From assembly GCA_003278685.1 (NCBI GenBank), contig QCDS01000001.1, positions 248,001-312,000 of the forward strand: a stretch of DNA of 64,000 bases, given 5' to 3'. The stretch comes from Prochlorococcus sp. AG-355-K03 (GTDB lineage Bacteria; Cyanobacteriota; Cyanobacteriia; PCC-6307; Cyanobiaceae). Position 1 is the stretch's first letter, and each line of letters starts with the position of its first letter. The notes beneath the pieces are model-generated. The model did not search any database. It was not told the origin of the DNA and saw only the letters and a program-made list of their open reading frames with translations. Both the position numbers and the translations under genes were made by a program. Shown here piece by piece: positions 41,597 through 52,346 of this stretch.

Positions 41597-43183
41597 ATGA
41601 CAAAAGTTCTCATTACAGATCCAATTGATCAAAAAGGAATCGATATTCTTTCACAAGTTGCTCAGGTTGATCAGAAGATAGGGATTTCAGACTCTGAGTT
41701 AGCTTCCATTATTAAAGATTATGATGCTTTAATGATTCGCTCTGGTACTCAAGTGACCGAAGAAATTATTAACTCTTCAAGTAAACTGAGAATCATTGGG
41801 AGAGCAGGAGTTGGAGTCGATAATGTAGATGTTAAGGCTGCTACGCAAAAAGGAGTGCTTGTTGTTAATTCTCCAGGGGGTAACACAATAGCAGCGGCTG
41901 AACATACTATAGCTATGATGTTGGCCTTATCTAGGCATATTCCAATTGCTAATAGTAGTACTTTGTTAGGTAAATGGGAGAGAAAGAAATTCGTTGGTAA
42001 TGAGCTTTATAAGAAAAAATTAGGTGTAGTAGGTTTAGGGAAAATTGGTGCTCATGTAGCAAAAGTTGCTAATGCATTAGGAATGGAAGTTTGCGGATAT
42101 GATCCCTTTGTTTCAACTGAAAGAGCTCAACAAATCCAAGTTAAGCTAACTGATCTAGAAGATTTATTCCAACAATCCGATTATGTAACTTTGCATTTAC
42201 CTCGCACACCAGAGACAGAGAATTTAGTCAATATGGAGGTGCTTAAAAATATGAAAAGTAGCGCAAAATTAATTAATTGTGCTCGAGGAGGCTTGATTGA
42301 TGAAGAGGCATTAGCAAAAGCTTTGAATCAATCATTGATTGCAGGTGCTGCAATAGATGTCTTTTCTAAAGAACCTTTGGAATCTAATTCACCACTTTTG
42401 AAGGTTGAAAAGAATCTTATTCTTACCCCCCACTTAGGAGCATCTACTCGGGAAGCACAAGAAAATGTAGCTGTTGATGTTGCGGAACAAATAAGGGATG
42501 TCTTGCTTGGTTTATCTGCTAGAACTGCAGTAAATATTCCAGGTTTGAGCCCTGATATTATGGATAGTCTGAAACCTCATTTGCAGTTGGCTGAAACCAT
42601 GGGTCTGCTTATAAGCCAGCTTTCAGGTGGGCAGATACAGAAATTAGAAGTAAAGCTTCAAGGTGAATTTGTTCAACATCCTTCTCAGCCATTAATAATA
42701 GCTAGTCTAAAAGGCCTTCTAAGTAAAGCTTTGGGAGATAGGATTAATTATGTGAATGCTTCGCTAGAAGCAGATTCAAGAGGTATTTCAGTAGTCGAGA
42801 ATAAAGATGAGGCAAGACCTGAATTTGCTAGTGGTTCGCTTCAGTTAACCACTTATGGAGATAACGGCGACCATAGCGTAGCGGGAAGCATTTTTGCTGA
42901 TGGGGAATTAAGAATTATTAGTATTGATCAATACCCAGTTAATGTATCACCAAGCAGATATATGTTGGTTACTAGGCACAGAGATATGCCAGGCATTATT
43001 GGCAAGCTGGGGTCTTTATTAGGTAGCAATAATGTAAATATTGCCTCAATGCAAGTTGGGCGCAAAATTGTTAGAGGCGAAGCTGTTATGGTTCTAAGTA
43101 TTGATGATCCAATACCTAATAAGTTGCTTGATACCATTATTGAAGTAGATGGGATTACCAACGCTAATCCAGTTACTCTATGA
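41597..43183 (+). CDS. serA: D-3-phosphoglycerate dehydrogenase
   Basis: 528 residues, the long (type 1) form. It oxidises 3-phosphoglycerate in the first step of serine synthesis, NAD-dependent. Motifs: NAD fold GVVGLGKIGAHVA (about 146-158), the catalytic His in LILTPHLGAST near 278, then the ASB intervening domain and a C-terminal ACT regulatory domain (YMLVTRHRDMPGIIGKLGSL). Core gene. Confidence 0.95.
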   Translation: MTKVLITDPIDQKGIDILSQVAQVDQKIGISDSELASIIKDYDALMIRSGTQVTEEIINSSSKLRIIGRAGVGVDNVDVKAATQKGVLVVNSPGGNTIAAAEHTIAMMLALSRHIPIANSSTLLGKWERKKFVGNELYKKKLGVVGLGKIGAHVAKVANALGMEVCGYDPFVSTERAQQIQVKLTDLEDLFQQSDYVTLHLPRTPETENLVNMEVLKNMKSSAKLINCARGGLIDEEALAKALNQSLIAGAAIDVFSKEPLESNSPLLKVEKNLILTPHLGASTREAQENVAVDVAEQIRDVLLGLSARTAVNIPGLSPDIMDSLKPHLQLAETMGLLISQLSGGQIQKLEVKLQGEFVQHPSQPLIIASLKGLLSKALGDRINYVNASLEADSRGISVVENKDEARPEFASGSLQLTTYGDNGDHSVAGSIFADGELRIISIDQYPVNVSPSRYMLVTRHRDMPGIIGKLGSLLGSNNVNIASMQVGRKIVRGEAVMVLSIDDPIPNKLLDTIIEVDGITNANPVTL

Positions 43184-43201
43184 AGTGGCTTTAACTAGTT
43201 A

Positions 43202-44113
43202 ATGGAAACTAAAGATTGGTATAAACTAACTTTTCTGATAGAAAGTGATTCTGAAGAAATTATTATTTGGAAATTAAATGATCTGGGAATATTTAGTTTT
43301 TCATTTGAATATTTAATTAAAAATGAAAATAAAAAAGAAGTTAATATATGGCTTCCAATTGATGATTGGGATGAGAGTTCTAGAAGTGGTTTTGAAAAAA
43401 TAATTAGCAAACTTTTAAACATTAATCCCCCTAAGAATAAATTTTTTGAATGGAGTATTATCAAAGAGGAGGATTGGTTAACAAGTTGGAAGAAATATTG
43501 GGCTCCTGAATTAGTAGGAAATCATTTTTTAATATTGCCTTGTTGGATAAATCTAAATAAAAAATTTAAAGATAAACAAATCATAAAAATTGATCCCGGA
43601 GAAGCTTTTGGTACAGGAAGTCATCCTTCAACTTATCTTTGCTTGGAAAAAATGGAGAATATTTTATTTTCTGATAAAAAGGTATTAGATATTGGGAGCG
43701 GTAGCGGGATTTTGAGTGTCGCCGCAAGATTACTTGGCGCTAATGAGGTTTGTGCAGTGGATAATGATTATTTAGCTATAAATTCAACAAAATCTAATTT
43801 CCAACTAAATTTCGGTAATTTAAACAAATTAAATACATATTTGGGATCTTTTAATGAGGTAATTTTTAAAAATCAACTCGAACAATTTGATTTTGTTTTA
43901 TGCAATATTCTTGCTGAAGTAATAAAAGGAATGATTCCAAATATCTATAAGTGCTTGAGAAACAATGGGGAAGTCATTTTCAGTGGAATTCTGAATTCAC
44001 AAAAGGATGAAATTATAAAAATATTAATTCAGCATGACTTGAAATTATTGGATGTATCAACTAGAAAAGATTGGGCATGCATTTCTGCGCAAAAAGCCAG
44101 CAATCCAACCTAA
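43202..44113 (+). CDS. prmA: Ribosomal protein L11 methyltransferase
   Basis: 303 residues. The N-terminal L11-binding domain is followed by the SAM fold with [20 protein letters not shown] and the conserved [13 protein letters not shown] before it, and a Asn-Ile-Leu motif (CNILAEV). It trimethylates L11. 18 bp after serA, the usual cyanobacterial arrangement, so probably in one operon. Confidence 0.93.
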   Translation: METKDWYKLTFLIESDSEEIIIWKLNDLGIFSFSFEYLIKNENKKEVNIWLPIDDWDESSRSGFEKIISKLLNINPPKNKFFEWSIIKEEDWLTSWKKYWAPELVGNHFLILPCWINLNKKFKDKQIIKIDPGEAFGTGSHPSTYLCLEKMENILFSDKKVLDIGSGSGILSVAARLLGANEVCAVDNDYLAINSTKSNFQLNFGNLNKLNTYLGSFNEVIFKNQLEQFDFVLCNILAEVIKGMIPNIYKCLRNNGEVIFSGILNSQKDEIIKILIQHDLKLLDVSTRKDWACISAQKASNPT

Positions 44114-44247
44114 GTATAAGTTTTTCTTATAGATACTCTTTCATACATTTTATTGTGTCATTTTTTACTTCAAAATCTCACATATCGACCTAATCGATGT
44201 TAAAAATGTATTTGATAGGTATTAATTACCAACAATTTTTTATTTAA

Positions 44248-44547
44248 ATGGCTTCTTACAAAGTTACTCTCATCAGCGAAGGTGAAGGTCTCAATTCAAC
44301 TATTGAAGTACCTGATGACCAATACATCCTCGATGCGGCTGAAGAACAAGGTATCGACCTTCCTTATTCCTGCAGAGCTGGTGCATGTTCAACATGTGCT
44401 GGAAAAGTTACTTCAGGTAGTGTTGATCAGTCTGATCAAAGTTTCTTGGATGACGACCAACTAGAAGCTGGTTTTGTTCTTACTTGTGTTGCTTATCCAA
44501 CATCTGACGTAACAATTACAACTCATGCTGAGGAAGAATTGTACTAA
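44248..44547 (+). CDS. petF: Plant-type [2Fe-2S] ferredoxin
   Basis: 99 residues. The four cluster ligands are C42, C47, C50 (CRAGACSTC) and C80 (LTC). Acidic throughout, as needed to bind photosystem I and FNR. It carries electrons from PSI to FNR, nitrite reductase and other enzymes. A terminator follows closely. Codon use is richer in C than nearby genes, as expected of highly expressed genes. Confidence 0.97.
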   Translation: MASYKVTLISEGEGLNSTIEVPDDQYILDAAEEQGIDLPYSCRAGACSTCAGKVTSGSVDQSDQSFLDDDQLEAGFVLTCVAYPTSDVTITTHAEEELY

Positions 44548-44592
44548 TTATAAAAATTTAACTTTTCTGAGTTGATTATTGATTATTTCTCT

Positions 44593-44621
44593 GCCACCCT
44601 CTATGAAGGTGGCTTTTTTTT
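44593..44621 (+). terminator. Rho-independent terminator of petF
   Basis: GCCACC (44593-44598) pairs with GGTGGC (44608-44613) and eight T follow (44614-44621). Confidence 0.9.
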
Positions 44622-44625
44622 GTGA

Positions 44626-44994
44626 ATGGATAAATTTGAATTTTTCAAGACTGGCAGTGTTCAATCAAGTTATGGTGGTCAGTACAGTTATAAGGTAATT
44701 GGCCCCTGTTGCAGACTTTATGATAGGGAAGAGTTACCTTGGCCCTGCTCAAGGCTTGCTTGGAGAAGTAAGGAGCCTAGTTGGAGAAGAATAGGGTCTA
44801 GGTTCGTTGCTGATATGGCTTCAAGAAAATGTCCATCTTACTCAGTTCAGATTTTGGAGCCTGGATCAAAACCTGTTGAGACAGTTATAACTCTTTTTTC
44901 AAAGAAATTTTCTTCTGATATACAAGAATGGTGGTATAGCAAAAAACCAGGCTCAAAAGAACCTGGTAATATCTTCCCTTCTGAAATTGGTTAG
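44626..44994 (+). CDS. 122-aa conserved cyanobacterial hypothetical protein
   Basis: Starts just after the petF terminator. Soluble, with many Trp and Cys: CCRLYDREELPWPCSRLAW near residue 26 and a Cys at residue 67. The C-terminus is WYSKKPGSKEPGNIFPSEIG. The density of Trp, Arg and Cys implies a conserved fold, perhaps metal-binding. No named domain recognised. Confidence 0.7.
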   Translation: MDKFEFFKTGSVQSSYGGQYSYKVIGPCCRLYDREELPWPCSRLAWRSKEPSWRRIGSRFVADMASRKCPSYSVQILEPGSKPVETVITLFSKKFSSDIQEWWYSKKPGSKEPGNIFPSEIG

Positions 44995-45003
44995 CTTTAA
45001 ATA

Positions 45004-45567
45004 TTATGCTTTTGGCTTTGGCGGCATGTAACCTTTTAAGCCAGTGCATTCAAGACTATCAATTGTATTAACTCCAGTTTGTGAGTTAGTTCCACTAGCT
45101 CTTTCACATAATGATTTTCTCTGAGAAAGATCAAGATTTGCATCAGTAAAGTCTGCCCCATCAATAATTGCTCCATCAAAAACACTTTTCATTAGCTCGC
45201 CATTGGTAAGATTTGCATCTGTAAAATCGGCATTATCAAAGCGTGTTGCATATGCAATAAGGTCCGTCATATTGGCTCCTTTAAAACTAGAGTTTTTTGC
45301 AGTCGTCACACTCATATATGCACCTTGAAGATTAGCTTCTCCTAAATCTTGATTAGATAAGTCATATTTAACATATTCAGTATTATGAAGGTCAGCACCG
45401 TGAAGATCATCTTTTAGAACGTCAACTGATGAAGGATCACTAGGATAGAGTGCACTTGCAGATATTGGATTAATAAGTAACCCAATAATTAATGGAAGAA
45501 AAATAAATAGTCTTTTACAAGACTTATGTAGTGATGAAAAAATAGAGACCATTTCGATCGACATCAT
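45004..45567 (-). CDS. Pentapeptide-repeat protein, probably lumenal
   Basis: 187 residues. The N-terminus is a signal peptide (LFIFLPLIIGLLINPISASA), and the mature protein is a right-handed beta helix of about nine A(D/N)Lxx repeats (DLHGADLHNTEYVKYDLSNQ, ANLQGA, GANMTD, ADFTDANLTN). Two C-terminal Cys may form a disulfide. Thylakoid lumen pentapeptide proteins are common in cyanobacteria and chloroplasts; their role is unclear. Three possible Met starts lie within six codons. Confidence 0.85.
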   Translation of the reverse strand: MMSIEMVSIFSSLHKSCKRLFIFLPLIIGLLINPISASALYPSDPSSVDVLKDDLHGADLHNTEYVKYDLSNQDLGEANLQGAYMSVTTAKNSSFKGANMTDLIAYATRFDNADFTDANLTNGELMKSVFDGAIIDGADFTDANLDLSQRKSLCERASGTNSQTGVNTIDSLECTGLKGYMPPKPKA

Positions 45568-45638
45568 ATAGAAAAACCTAAGACTATTATTTCATGGGTT
45601 GGTCATTTACAACGCTCCTGCTAACGAACTGTTGCAGT

Positions 45639-46577
45639 TTATTTTATTTCTGCCGTTAGAAAATCTTTTGCAAGCTGAGTATTTGGAAAAACTTTTTGAG
45701 CCTCTTTAAGCAAATCGCTTGGAGTAATTGCGTTTTTATTAGTATATCTTGGACTTAAATGAGTAATAATTAATTTTTTTGTGTTAGATAATAATGCTGT
45801 TTTGGCAGCCATGATTGTTGTGGAATGTAATTTTTCGTATGCCATGCTTTCATCCTCCACTGAAAAAGTCGATTCATGTACGAGTAAATCGGCATTTTTT
45901 GATAGTGAAACAGCTGATTCGCTAAACACTGTATCTGTGCAATAAACAAAACTTTCACCTTTTCTAGGAGGTCCACAGAATTCTTTCCCATCAAATGTCC
46001 TTCCATCCGCTAATACGACTTTTTTACCTTGTTGCAGTTCTGAATAAATTGGTCCAGGAGCAATTTTTAGAGACTCTGCTTTTTTGATATCAAATATACC
46101 TGGTTTATCTTTTTCACTCACCCTATAACCATAAGCAGGTATTTTATGTTTAAGGCAGGCACAATTTACTTTTATTTTGTTGTTTTCAAATAGGATTTTA
46201 TTTTCTGATGCAGAATTTTCAACTTCCACAAAATTTAATGGAAAAGACAATTTGCAAAAACTACTTTTTAGTGATGAATTTATAAAACTTCGCAACCCTG
46301 AAGGACCGTAAATTTGAATACCCTCACTATTTCCTGATAAACCTAAGGTAGCTAAAAGTCCAGGCAAACCATAAATATGATCACCATGCATATGAGTAAT
46401 AAATATTTTCTTGATTTGTGAAGATTTAATATTGCTTTTCATTATTTGATGTTGCGTTCCTTCTCCGCAATCAAAAAGCCAAACTTCTGATGACTGTGAT
46501 AATTTAAGTGCTAGGGAAGAAACATTTCTCGTTAAGGTTGGGACACCTGAGCTTGTTCCTAAGAAGGTAATATTCAC
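45639..46577 (-). CDS. rnz: Ribonuclease Z
   Basis: 312 residues, GTG start. The metallo-beta-lactamase zinc motif is [11 protein letters not shown] (H62, H64, D66, H67), with further ligands in the CTDTVFS and VHESTF segments. It cuts the 3' trailer of tRNA precursors, which fits tRNAs without encoded CCA such as the one at 40018. Confidence 0.92.
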   Translation of the reverse strand: MNITFLGTSSGVPTLTRNVSSLALKLSQSSEVWLFDCGEGTQHQIMKSNIKSSQIKKIFITHMHGDHIYGLPGLLATLGLSGNSEGIQIYGPSGLRSFINSSLKSSFCKLSFPLNFVEVENSASENKILFENNKIKVNCACLKHKIPAYGYRVSEKDKPGIFDIKKAESLKIAPGPIYSELQQGKKVVLADGRTFDGKEFCGPPRKGESFVYCTDTVFSESAVSLSKNADLLVHESTFSVEDESMAYEKLHSTTIMAAKTALLSNTKKLIITHLSPRYTNKNAITPSDLLKEAQKVFPNTQLAKDFLTAEIK

Positions 46578-46650
46578 TTATTTATGATATTTTTATTTTT
46601 ATATCTGGATTAAATTTAGACTTTTAGTCAAACTTAGGCAAATTAAGCAT

Positions 46651-47841
46651 TTGTTTTTAAACAAAGTGATACTTAAATTTAAAAATAACTATAGAAAATC
46701 TTGCCTGATAAGTATTTTATTTATTTGTATTTTTCAGAGTGAAAGTGTTTTTGCATCCAGAGAACCAATCATTAGAGTTTTGATATCAAAAAATAACAAT
46801 TTAAGGATCAGATCAGATAGATCAATTCCTTTAACAATAGAGGGTAAATTTTTTTCACGCAAAAGAATAAAAGGTTTAACTTTGAAAAATGATAAAAATA
46901 GAAAAATTTTATATTTTGATAAGAATAAACAAAAAAAATATGACTTAAAAATTAATCAAATATTTCAAGTGAGTTCTTCCGATAGAAGAGGTATTTGGGT
47001 AGGTCAGAAGAGATTTGCTGGTAAGCTTAATCTCTTTGTACTCGACTCCGAAATATTGGTAGTAAATGTTTTAGGAATAGAAAAATACCTTAATAGCGTT
47101 GTGGGTTCAGAAATGCCAACAAAATGGCCTATTGAAGCATTAAAGGCACAAGCAATTGCCTCAAGAACTTATGCTTTAAAGCAAAAGGGAAATAATTTAT
47201 TTGATATAGATTCAACCCAGAAAAATCAAGTCTATAATGGCTTAGAATCAAGAACTTATAAAACCATCAGAGCCGTTAAAAGCACAAGATCTTTGGTTTT
47301 AACGTATAAAAATAAATTAATTAATGCTTTGTTTCATAGCAGCTCAGGTGGAATGACAGAAAATAGTCAAGATGTGTGGAAAAATAAATATCCATATTTA
47401 TCAAGTGTGAAAGATTTTGATAAAAATAATCCAAAATTTAGATGGCAAAAAAAAATTACGAGTAATGAATTAATAAATTTATTTCCAAAGATTGGAGGTT
47501 TAAAAAATATAGAGATTCTAGATATTACTAGTACAGGGAGGGTAAAAAATTTAGAACTTATTGGGGCTTATGGTTCTGATCAAATATCTGGGGTAGATTT
47601 TAGAAAAAGATTAGGCCTGAAAAGTAATTTTATCAGATTTAAATTTTTTGAGGAAGAATTAAACAACAATACTCCTCAAAAGAAAGGGTTGATAGTTTTT
47701 GGACAAGGATCAGGTCATGGAGTCGGAATGAGTCAGTGGGGGGCTAAATATCTGGCGTCTAGAGGCCAAAAAGCTGAAAGAATATTAAAGCATTTTTATA
47801 AAGGTGTGCAGGTTAAACCTTTTAGAAAAGATTACCTATAG
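46651..47841 (+). CDS. SpoIID/LytB-domain protein
   Basis: 396 residues, TTG start. An N-terminal anchor or signal (LISILFICIFQSESVFA) is followed by a SpoIID domain at about 140-385: VLGIEKYLNSVVGSEMPTKW, IEALKAQAIASRTYAL and the end GHGVGMSQWGAKYLASRG. SpoIID-type proteins are lytic transglycosylase-like or amidase enhancers acting on peptidoglycan. Exported to the periplasm. Confidence 0.9.
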   Translation: MFLNKVILKFKNNYRKSCLISILFICIFQSESVFASREPIIRVLISKNNNLRIRSDRSIPLTIEGKFFSRKRIKGLTLKNDKNRKILYFDKNKQKKYDLKINQIFQVSSSDRRGIWVGQKRFAGKLNLFVLDSEILVVNVLGIEKYLNSVVGSEMPTKWPIEALKAQAIASRTYALKQKGNNLFDIDSTQKNQVYNGLESRTYKTIRAVKSTRSLVLTYKNKLINALFHSSSGGMTENSQDVWKNKYPYLSSVKDFDKNNPKFRWQKKITSNELINLFPKIGGLKNIEILDITSTGRVKNLELIGAYGSDQISGVDFRKRLGLKSNFIRFKFFEEELNNNTPQKKGLIVFGQGSGHGVGMSQWGAKYLASRGQKAERILKHFYKGVQVKPFRKDYL

Positions 47842-47844
47842 AAG

Positions 47845-48762
47845 TTATTTAGCATTAAGGACTAATTTTGGATTTATATTAGTTTGCTCTTCATTTAAGA
47901 AACCTATCCCAAGTAGGATTTGTTTTTTATCTATTACTTTTATGGGTTTTTTGTAGTCAAAAGATTTGTTTTCCTGGAAGTATTTAATATCAACTCTAAT
48001 TGCTCTACCTGTTTGCCAAAAATTGATTTGTTCTTCAGTACTTAAGACAAATGATGAAATGTGATTAAGAGCAGAAATTGTAGGAATAATGAAATTTTTC
48101 GAGTTTTTTTTATCTTTTTTGATATCAGATATTTTTATCGAGTTTTGTTCATCAAAGCCACAAGCTGAAATTCTTTTTAGCTGTAGAAGGCAACCTTCGG
48201 AATTAAGAACTTCTCCTAAATCTCTTGCAATTGCTCTTATGTATGTGCCAGCTGAACATTTAACTTTTATTTCTATTATTCCGTTTATTTGGTCCCATTT
48301 CATTAAAGTAAGTTCGTCTATTTTTACTTCTCTTGGTGCTAATTCAAAAACTTCATTCCTGAAAGATTTTTTATAAGCCCTCTCACCATTGATGTGCACA
48401 CTAGATACTTTCGGCGGAATTTGTTTAATAATTCCTCTAAATCTATTTAAGTATTGATCTAATTTTTCATCACTGATTTTAGGCCAACTTTTTTGATTAA
48501 TTATTTCTCCGTGAATATCATCAGTGTTAGTTCTTATCCCTAATTTAATTTGTCCTATGTAAGTTTTACCCTGAGGTAGATATTGAATAAATCTTGTTGC
48601 ACTGCCTATCGCGATTGGTAATATTCCTATAACTTCTGGGTCAAGAGTTCCTGTGTGACCGACCTTTTTTGTATTTAGTAACTTCCTTATTTGTTTAACA
48701 CAATCATGTGAAGTACATCCTTTATCTTTATTAATTACTAAGAATCCATCTTTAGTTTCCAT
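47845..48762 (-). CDS. truB: tRNA pseudouridine-55 synthase
   Basis: 305 residues. N-terminal [15 protein letters not shown], then [19 protein letters not shown] carrying the catalytic Asp, and the [13 protein letters not shown] motif. It makes the T-loop pseudouridine. Convergent with the SpoIID gene (3 bp between stops). Confidence 0.95.
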   Translation of the reverse strand: METKDGFLVINKDKGCTSHDCVKQIRKLLNTKKVGHTGTLDPEVIGILPIAIGSATRFIQYLPQGKTYIGQIKLGIRTNTDDIHGEIINQKSWPKISDEKLDQYLNRFRGIIKQIPPKVSSVHINGERAYKKSFRNEVFELAPREVKIDELTLMKWDQINGIIEIKVKCSAGTYIRAIARDLGEVLNSEGCLLQLKRISACGFDEQNSIKISDIKKDKKNSKNFIIPTISALNHISSFVLSTEEQINFWQTGRAIRVDIKYFQENKSFDYKKPIKVIDKKQILLGIGFLNEEQTNINPKLVLNAK

Positions 48763-48838
48763 TTTTAATATTAAGAATACTTTGAGAAAGATTTATAACC
48801 ATCCTATGATTTTGATATTGGAAATTTAGAAAAAGAAA

Positions 48839-49579
48839 TTGAAAAACAATAAATTTATTTTAAAAGAGTTTTTAGACAATGCTTTTAATTTGAAATCACA
48901 TTTAATGGAATACTTATCTATAAGAGAATGTGATTTAGATAGATTCCTTGCAAATGCAAAGATGAATTTGGCAAATTCACATCCTGGAGACGCTTTGAAT
49001 GATGTTTCGGATTTTTATACTGAAATAGTTGGAGATCGGCATGTAGCTGATTTAGCTGCTTGGCATCTCACGAGTAGGGAATACATCGCTGATACTTTAA
49101 AACTTCAGCAGAGATTTTCTGGAGATTTGGTTTTAGATTTTGGAGGAGGAATTGGAACGCATGCCTTAGCTAACGCTATGTCTTCAAAAGTTGAGCATGT
49201 TTTTTTTGTAGATATTAATGAGACAAATAGAAATTTTGTTGAATACAGGGCAAAGAAATTAGGAGTCGCAAAAAAACTTACTTTTTGCAAGACAATTCAA
49301 GATACACAAATATCTAAATTTGATACGATAATTTGCCTTGATGTTTTGGAACATCTTGCTGATCCAGCTTCACAAATTGAGATTTTCAATAAGTTTATGG
49401 ATCTTAATTCTATTGCTTTATTTAATTGGTATTTTTTCAAAGGAGAAAAAAATGAATATCCTTTTCATATCGACGACATTCAAATTGTTGAAAAATTTTT
49501 TGAGACTCTTCAATCAAATTTTTTAGAAGTATTTCATCCTATTCTTATAACTACAAGAGCTTATAAGAAAATTAGATAA
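48839..49579 (+). CDS. SAM-dependent methyltransferase
   Basis: 246 residues, TTG start. The SAM-binding region is [20 protein letters not shown] and the later [16 protein letters not shown] typical of class I methyltransferases. Its substrate is unknown. The N-terminal 80 residues are helical. The 3' end overlaps the end of rpmA by 8 bp in convergent orientation. Confidence 0.85.
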   Translation: MKNNKFILKEFLDNAFNLKSHLMEYLSIRECDLDRFLANAKMNLANSHPGDALNDVSDFYTEIVGDRHVADLAAWHLTSREYIADTLKLQQRFSGDLVLDFGGGIGTHALANAMSSKVEHVFFVDINETNRNFVEYRAKKLGVAKKLTFCKTIQDTQISKFDTIICLDVLEHLADPASQIEIFNKFMDLNSIALFNWYFFKGEKNEYPFHIDDIQIVEKFFETLQSNFLEVFHPILITTRAYKKIR

Positions 49580-49832
49580 CTATATTAACTCTTTTTCTAT
49601 TTCTTAAATTTCTTTTAATGCTTTCGAAACTTACGGTTCCTTCTTTGAGTGCAAAAAGGGTGTCATCTTTACCTTTTCCGACATTGATACCCGGTAAAAA
49701 GGATGTACCTCTTTGGCGAATTAAAATTGATCCAGCAGTTACTTTTTCTCCGCCATAAGCTTTTACACCTAATCTTTTGGAATTTGAATCTCTTCCGTTT
49801 CTAGTAGAACCTGTTCCTTTTTTATGTGCCAT
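49572..49832 (-). CDS. rpmA: 50S ribosomal protein L27
   Basis: 86 residues. [20 protein letters not shown] and [20 protein letters not shown] are the family hallmarks. Located in the peptidyl-transferase region of the large subunit. It follows rplU by 9 bp. There is no N-terminal extension like that of Firmicutes. Confidence 0.97.
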   Translation of the reverse strand: MAHKKGTGSTRNGRDSNSKRLGVKAYGGEKVTAGSILIRQRGTSFLPGINVGKGKDDTLFALKEGTVSFESIKRNLRNRKRVNIVI

Positions 49833-49841
49833 TAGAATTGT

Positions 49842-50282
49842 TTAATTTGTAGATTTTTCGGATTTTGGTTTAGTTTCCTTTTTGACAGTTTCCTTTTTAG
49901 AAGAAGACTTAGGAGCATTATTGCCTATTGTAATAGATTTTACCATAACTCTTGTAAGTTCTTGTCTGTGTCCCATCTTCCTTCTTGTCTTTTTTTTGGG
50001 ACGCATCTTGTAAACAAGAATCTTCTTATCTCTTTTATGAGAGACCACTTCTAATTCAATTTTTGCGTCTTTAACGTATGGTTTACCAACACTTATTGAG
50101 TCCTTATCCTTCAAAAGTAAAACTTTTTCAAGTGTTATCTTGTCTTTCTCTTTTGCATTTAACTTGTCTATGTCGTAGTATCTATCAACTTCGAACCAAA
50201 ATTGTTGACCTGAAGTTTCTGCTATTGCATACAATTCATTACTTTCAGAAGAATTGTTTGAGGAGTTTTTAGAATTTGTCAT
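49842..50282 (-). CDS. rplU: 50S ribosomal protein L21, with extra tail
   Basis: 146 residues compared with about 103 in most bacteria. The core YAIAETSGQQFWFEVDRYYD to RRKMGHRQELTRVMVKSI is normal. There are about 15 Ser/Asn-rich residues before it and about 28 Lys/Ser-rich residues after it. First gene of the rplU-rpmA operon, transcribed away from kaiB. Confidence 0.95.
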   Translation of the reverse strand: MTNSKNSSNNSSESNELYAIAETSGQQFWFEVDRYYDIDKLNAKEKDKITLEKVLLLKDKDSISVGKPYVKDAKIELEVVSHKRDKKILVYKMRPKKKTRRKMGHRQELTRVMVKSITIGNNAPKSSSKKETVKKETKPKSEKSTN

Positions 50283-50425
50283 ATCTTAAAGACGCTACTA
50301 GGCTCAAATTAATAATTTGATTAAGCCTAATAAGCAATCATAATAGTTTGTTTATTTTCTTATTATGTAGTGTAATAAGTCAAGGGTTGTTTTAAATCTT
50401 TTATATCAATTCAGGAACTATAACG

Positions 50426-50743
50426 ATGGCAGCAAGGAAAACATATATTTTAAAACTGTATGTTGCTGGCAATACTCCTAATTCGATGAGAGCTTTAAAT
50501 ACCTTAAGAGAAATTTTAGATAATGAATTCAAAGGAGTTTATGCTTTGAAAGTTATCGATGTACTTAAGCAACCACAACTTGCAGAAGAAGATAAAATTT
50601 TAGCAACTCCAACTTTAGCTAAAATTTTACCGCCACCAGTTAGAAAAATAATAGGTGATCTATCAGACAGAGAGAAAGTTTTAATTGGTTTAGATCTACT
50701 TTTTGATGAATTAAGTGAAACTGAATATAGTGGAGATAAATAA
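50426..50743 (+). CDS. kaiB: Circadian clock protein KaiB
   Basis: 105 residues. Thioredoxin-like fold with the KaiB core [19 protein letters not shown] and [22 protein letters not shown]. It binds phosphorylated KaiC. No kaiA lies between rplU and kaiB, which matches the known loss of kaiA in Prochlorococcus. Confidence 0.97.
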   Translation: MAARKTYILKLYVAGNTPNSMRALNTLREILDNEFKGVYALKVIDVLKQPQLAEEDKILATPTLAKILPPPVRKIIGDLSDREKVLIGLDLLFDELSETEYSGDK

Positions 50744-50816
50744 TATATATATAAACCTTTTAAAATTAAAAATAAATTCAAAATTTATTTCATCTTTTTT
50801 TAATTAGCACAAAACT

Positions 50817-52346
50817 ATGAATGATAAGAAATTTAGCAAATCAGATAAAATGCAAGTACAAAAATTACCAACTGGAATAGAAGGCTTTGATGATGTTTGT
50901 AGGGGTGGTTTGCCTGTATCTCGAAGTACACTCGTTAGTGGTACCTCAGGAACTGGTAAAACTGTTTTTTCTCTGCAATATTTACACCATGGAATTTGTA
51001 ATTTTGATGAGCCTGGAATCTTTGTAACATTTGAGGAATCACCTTTGGATATTATTAGAAATGCCGCAAGTTTTGGTTGGGATTTACAAGAATTAATTGA
51101 TCAAAATAAACTTTTTATTTTGGATGCATCTCCTGATCCTGACGGTCAGGATGTAGCTGGTAACTTTGACTTATCCGGTCTTATTGAGAGAATTAGTTAT
51201 GCAATTAGAAAATATAAAGCTAAAAGAGTCGCAATAGATTCAATGACTGCTGTATTTCAACAGTATGATGCTATTTACATAGTAAGAAGAGAAATATTTA
51301 GATTGATAGCAAGATTAAAAGAAATAGGTGTGACGACAGTTATGACTACAGAAAGGGTGGATGATTACGGACCAATTGCCAGATATGGTGTAGAAGAATT
51401 TGTATCTGATAATGTTGTCTTATTAAGAAATGTTCTTGAGTCAGAGAAGAGAAGAAGAACTCTAGAAGTTCTGAAGTTAAGAGGTACTGTACACATGAAA
51501 GGTGAATATCCATTCACTATGGGAATGGATGGAATAAGTGTGTTTGCCCTAGGAGCAATGAGATTAACGCAGAGATCCTCAAATATCAGGATTAGCTCAG
51601 GTGTTAAAGATCTTGATGATATGTGTGGTGGAGGATATTTTCAAGATTCCATAATTCTCGCTACTGGAGCAACTGGTACAGGTAAAACAATGCTTGTATC
51701 AAAATTTGTTGAAGATGCTTATAACAATAATGAAAGAGCAATACTTTTTGCATATGAAGAATCTAGGGCTCAATTGCTTAGGAATGCGACTAGCTGGGGA
51801 ATAGATTTTGAAAAAATGGAAAGTGATGGATTATTAAAAATTATTTGTGCATATCCTGAATCAACTGGTTTAGAGGATCACTTACAAATTATAAAAACGC
51901 AAATTAATCAATTTAAACCAAAAAGAATGGCAATTGATTCTCTTTCTGCTTTGGCCAGAGGTGTAAGTTTGAACGCATTTAGACAGTTTGTAATTGCTGT
52001 AACCGGCTATACAAAACAAGAAGAAATAGCAGGGTTTTTTACTAATACTGCAGAAGAATTTATGGGAAGTCATTCTATAACTGATTCTCATATCTCAACA
52101 ATTACAGATACTATATTGTTGCTTCAATATGTAGAAATAAAAGGTGAGATGGCACGTGCCTTAAATGTTTTTAAAATGCGGGGATCATGGCATGATAAAC
52201 GAATAAGAGAGTTTATCATTACAAATAGTGGTCCAGAAATAAGGGATTCTTTTTCTAATTTTGAACAAATATTTAGTGGTGCTCCTCACAGAGTTGTGCC
52301 GGATCAAAATGTTCAAAATGTTTTTAAAGGAATAGATAATAATTAG
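50817..52346 (+). CDS. kaiC: Circadian clock protein KaiC
   Basis: 509 residues, two RecA-like domains. Walker A loops are GTSGTGKT (42-49) and GATGTGKT (284-291), with the catalytic Glu pairs at E73/E74 and E314/E315. The phosphorylation sites are kept: S427 and T428 in DSHISTITDT, equal to S431/T432 of Synechococcus elongatus. Autokinase, autophosphatase and ATPase. 73 bp after kaiB; the stop overlaps the end of the nblS gene. Confidence 0.98.
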   Translation: MNDKKFSKSDKMQVQKLPTGIEGFDDVCRGGLPVSRSTLVSGTSGTGKTVFSLQYLHHGICNFDEPGIFVTFEESPLDIIRNAASFGWDLQELIDQNKLFILDASPDPDGQDVAGNFDLSGLIERISYAIRKYKAKRVAIDSMTAVFQQYDAIYIVRREIFRLIARLKEIGVTTVMTTERVDDYGPIARYGVEEFVSDNVVLLRNVLESEKRRRTLEVLKLRGTVHMKGEYPFTMGMDGISVFALGAMRLTQRSSNIRISSGVKDLDDMCGGGYFQDSIILATGATGTGKTMLVSKFVEDAYNNNERAILFAYEESRAQLLRNATSWGIDFEKMESDGLLKIICAYPESTGLEDHLQIIKTQINQFKPKRMAIDSLSALARGVSLNAFRQFVIAVTGYTKQEEIAGFFTNTAEEFMGSHSITDSHISTITDTILLLQYVEIKGEMARALNVFKMRGSWHDKRIREFIITNSGPEIRDSFSNFEQIFSGAPHRVVPDQNVQNVFKGIDNN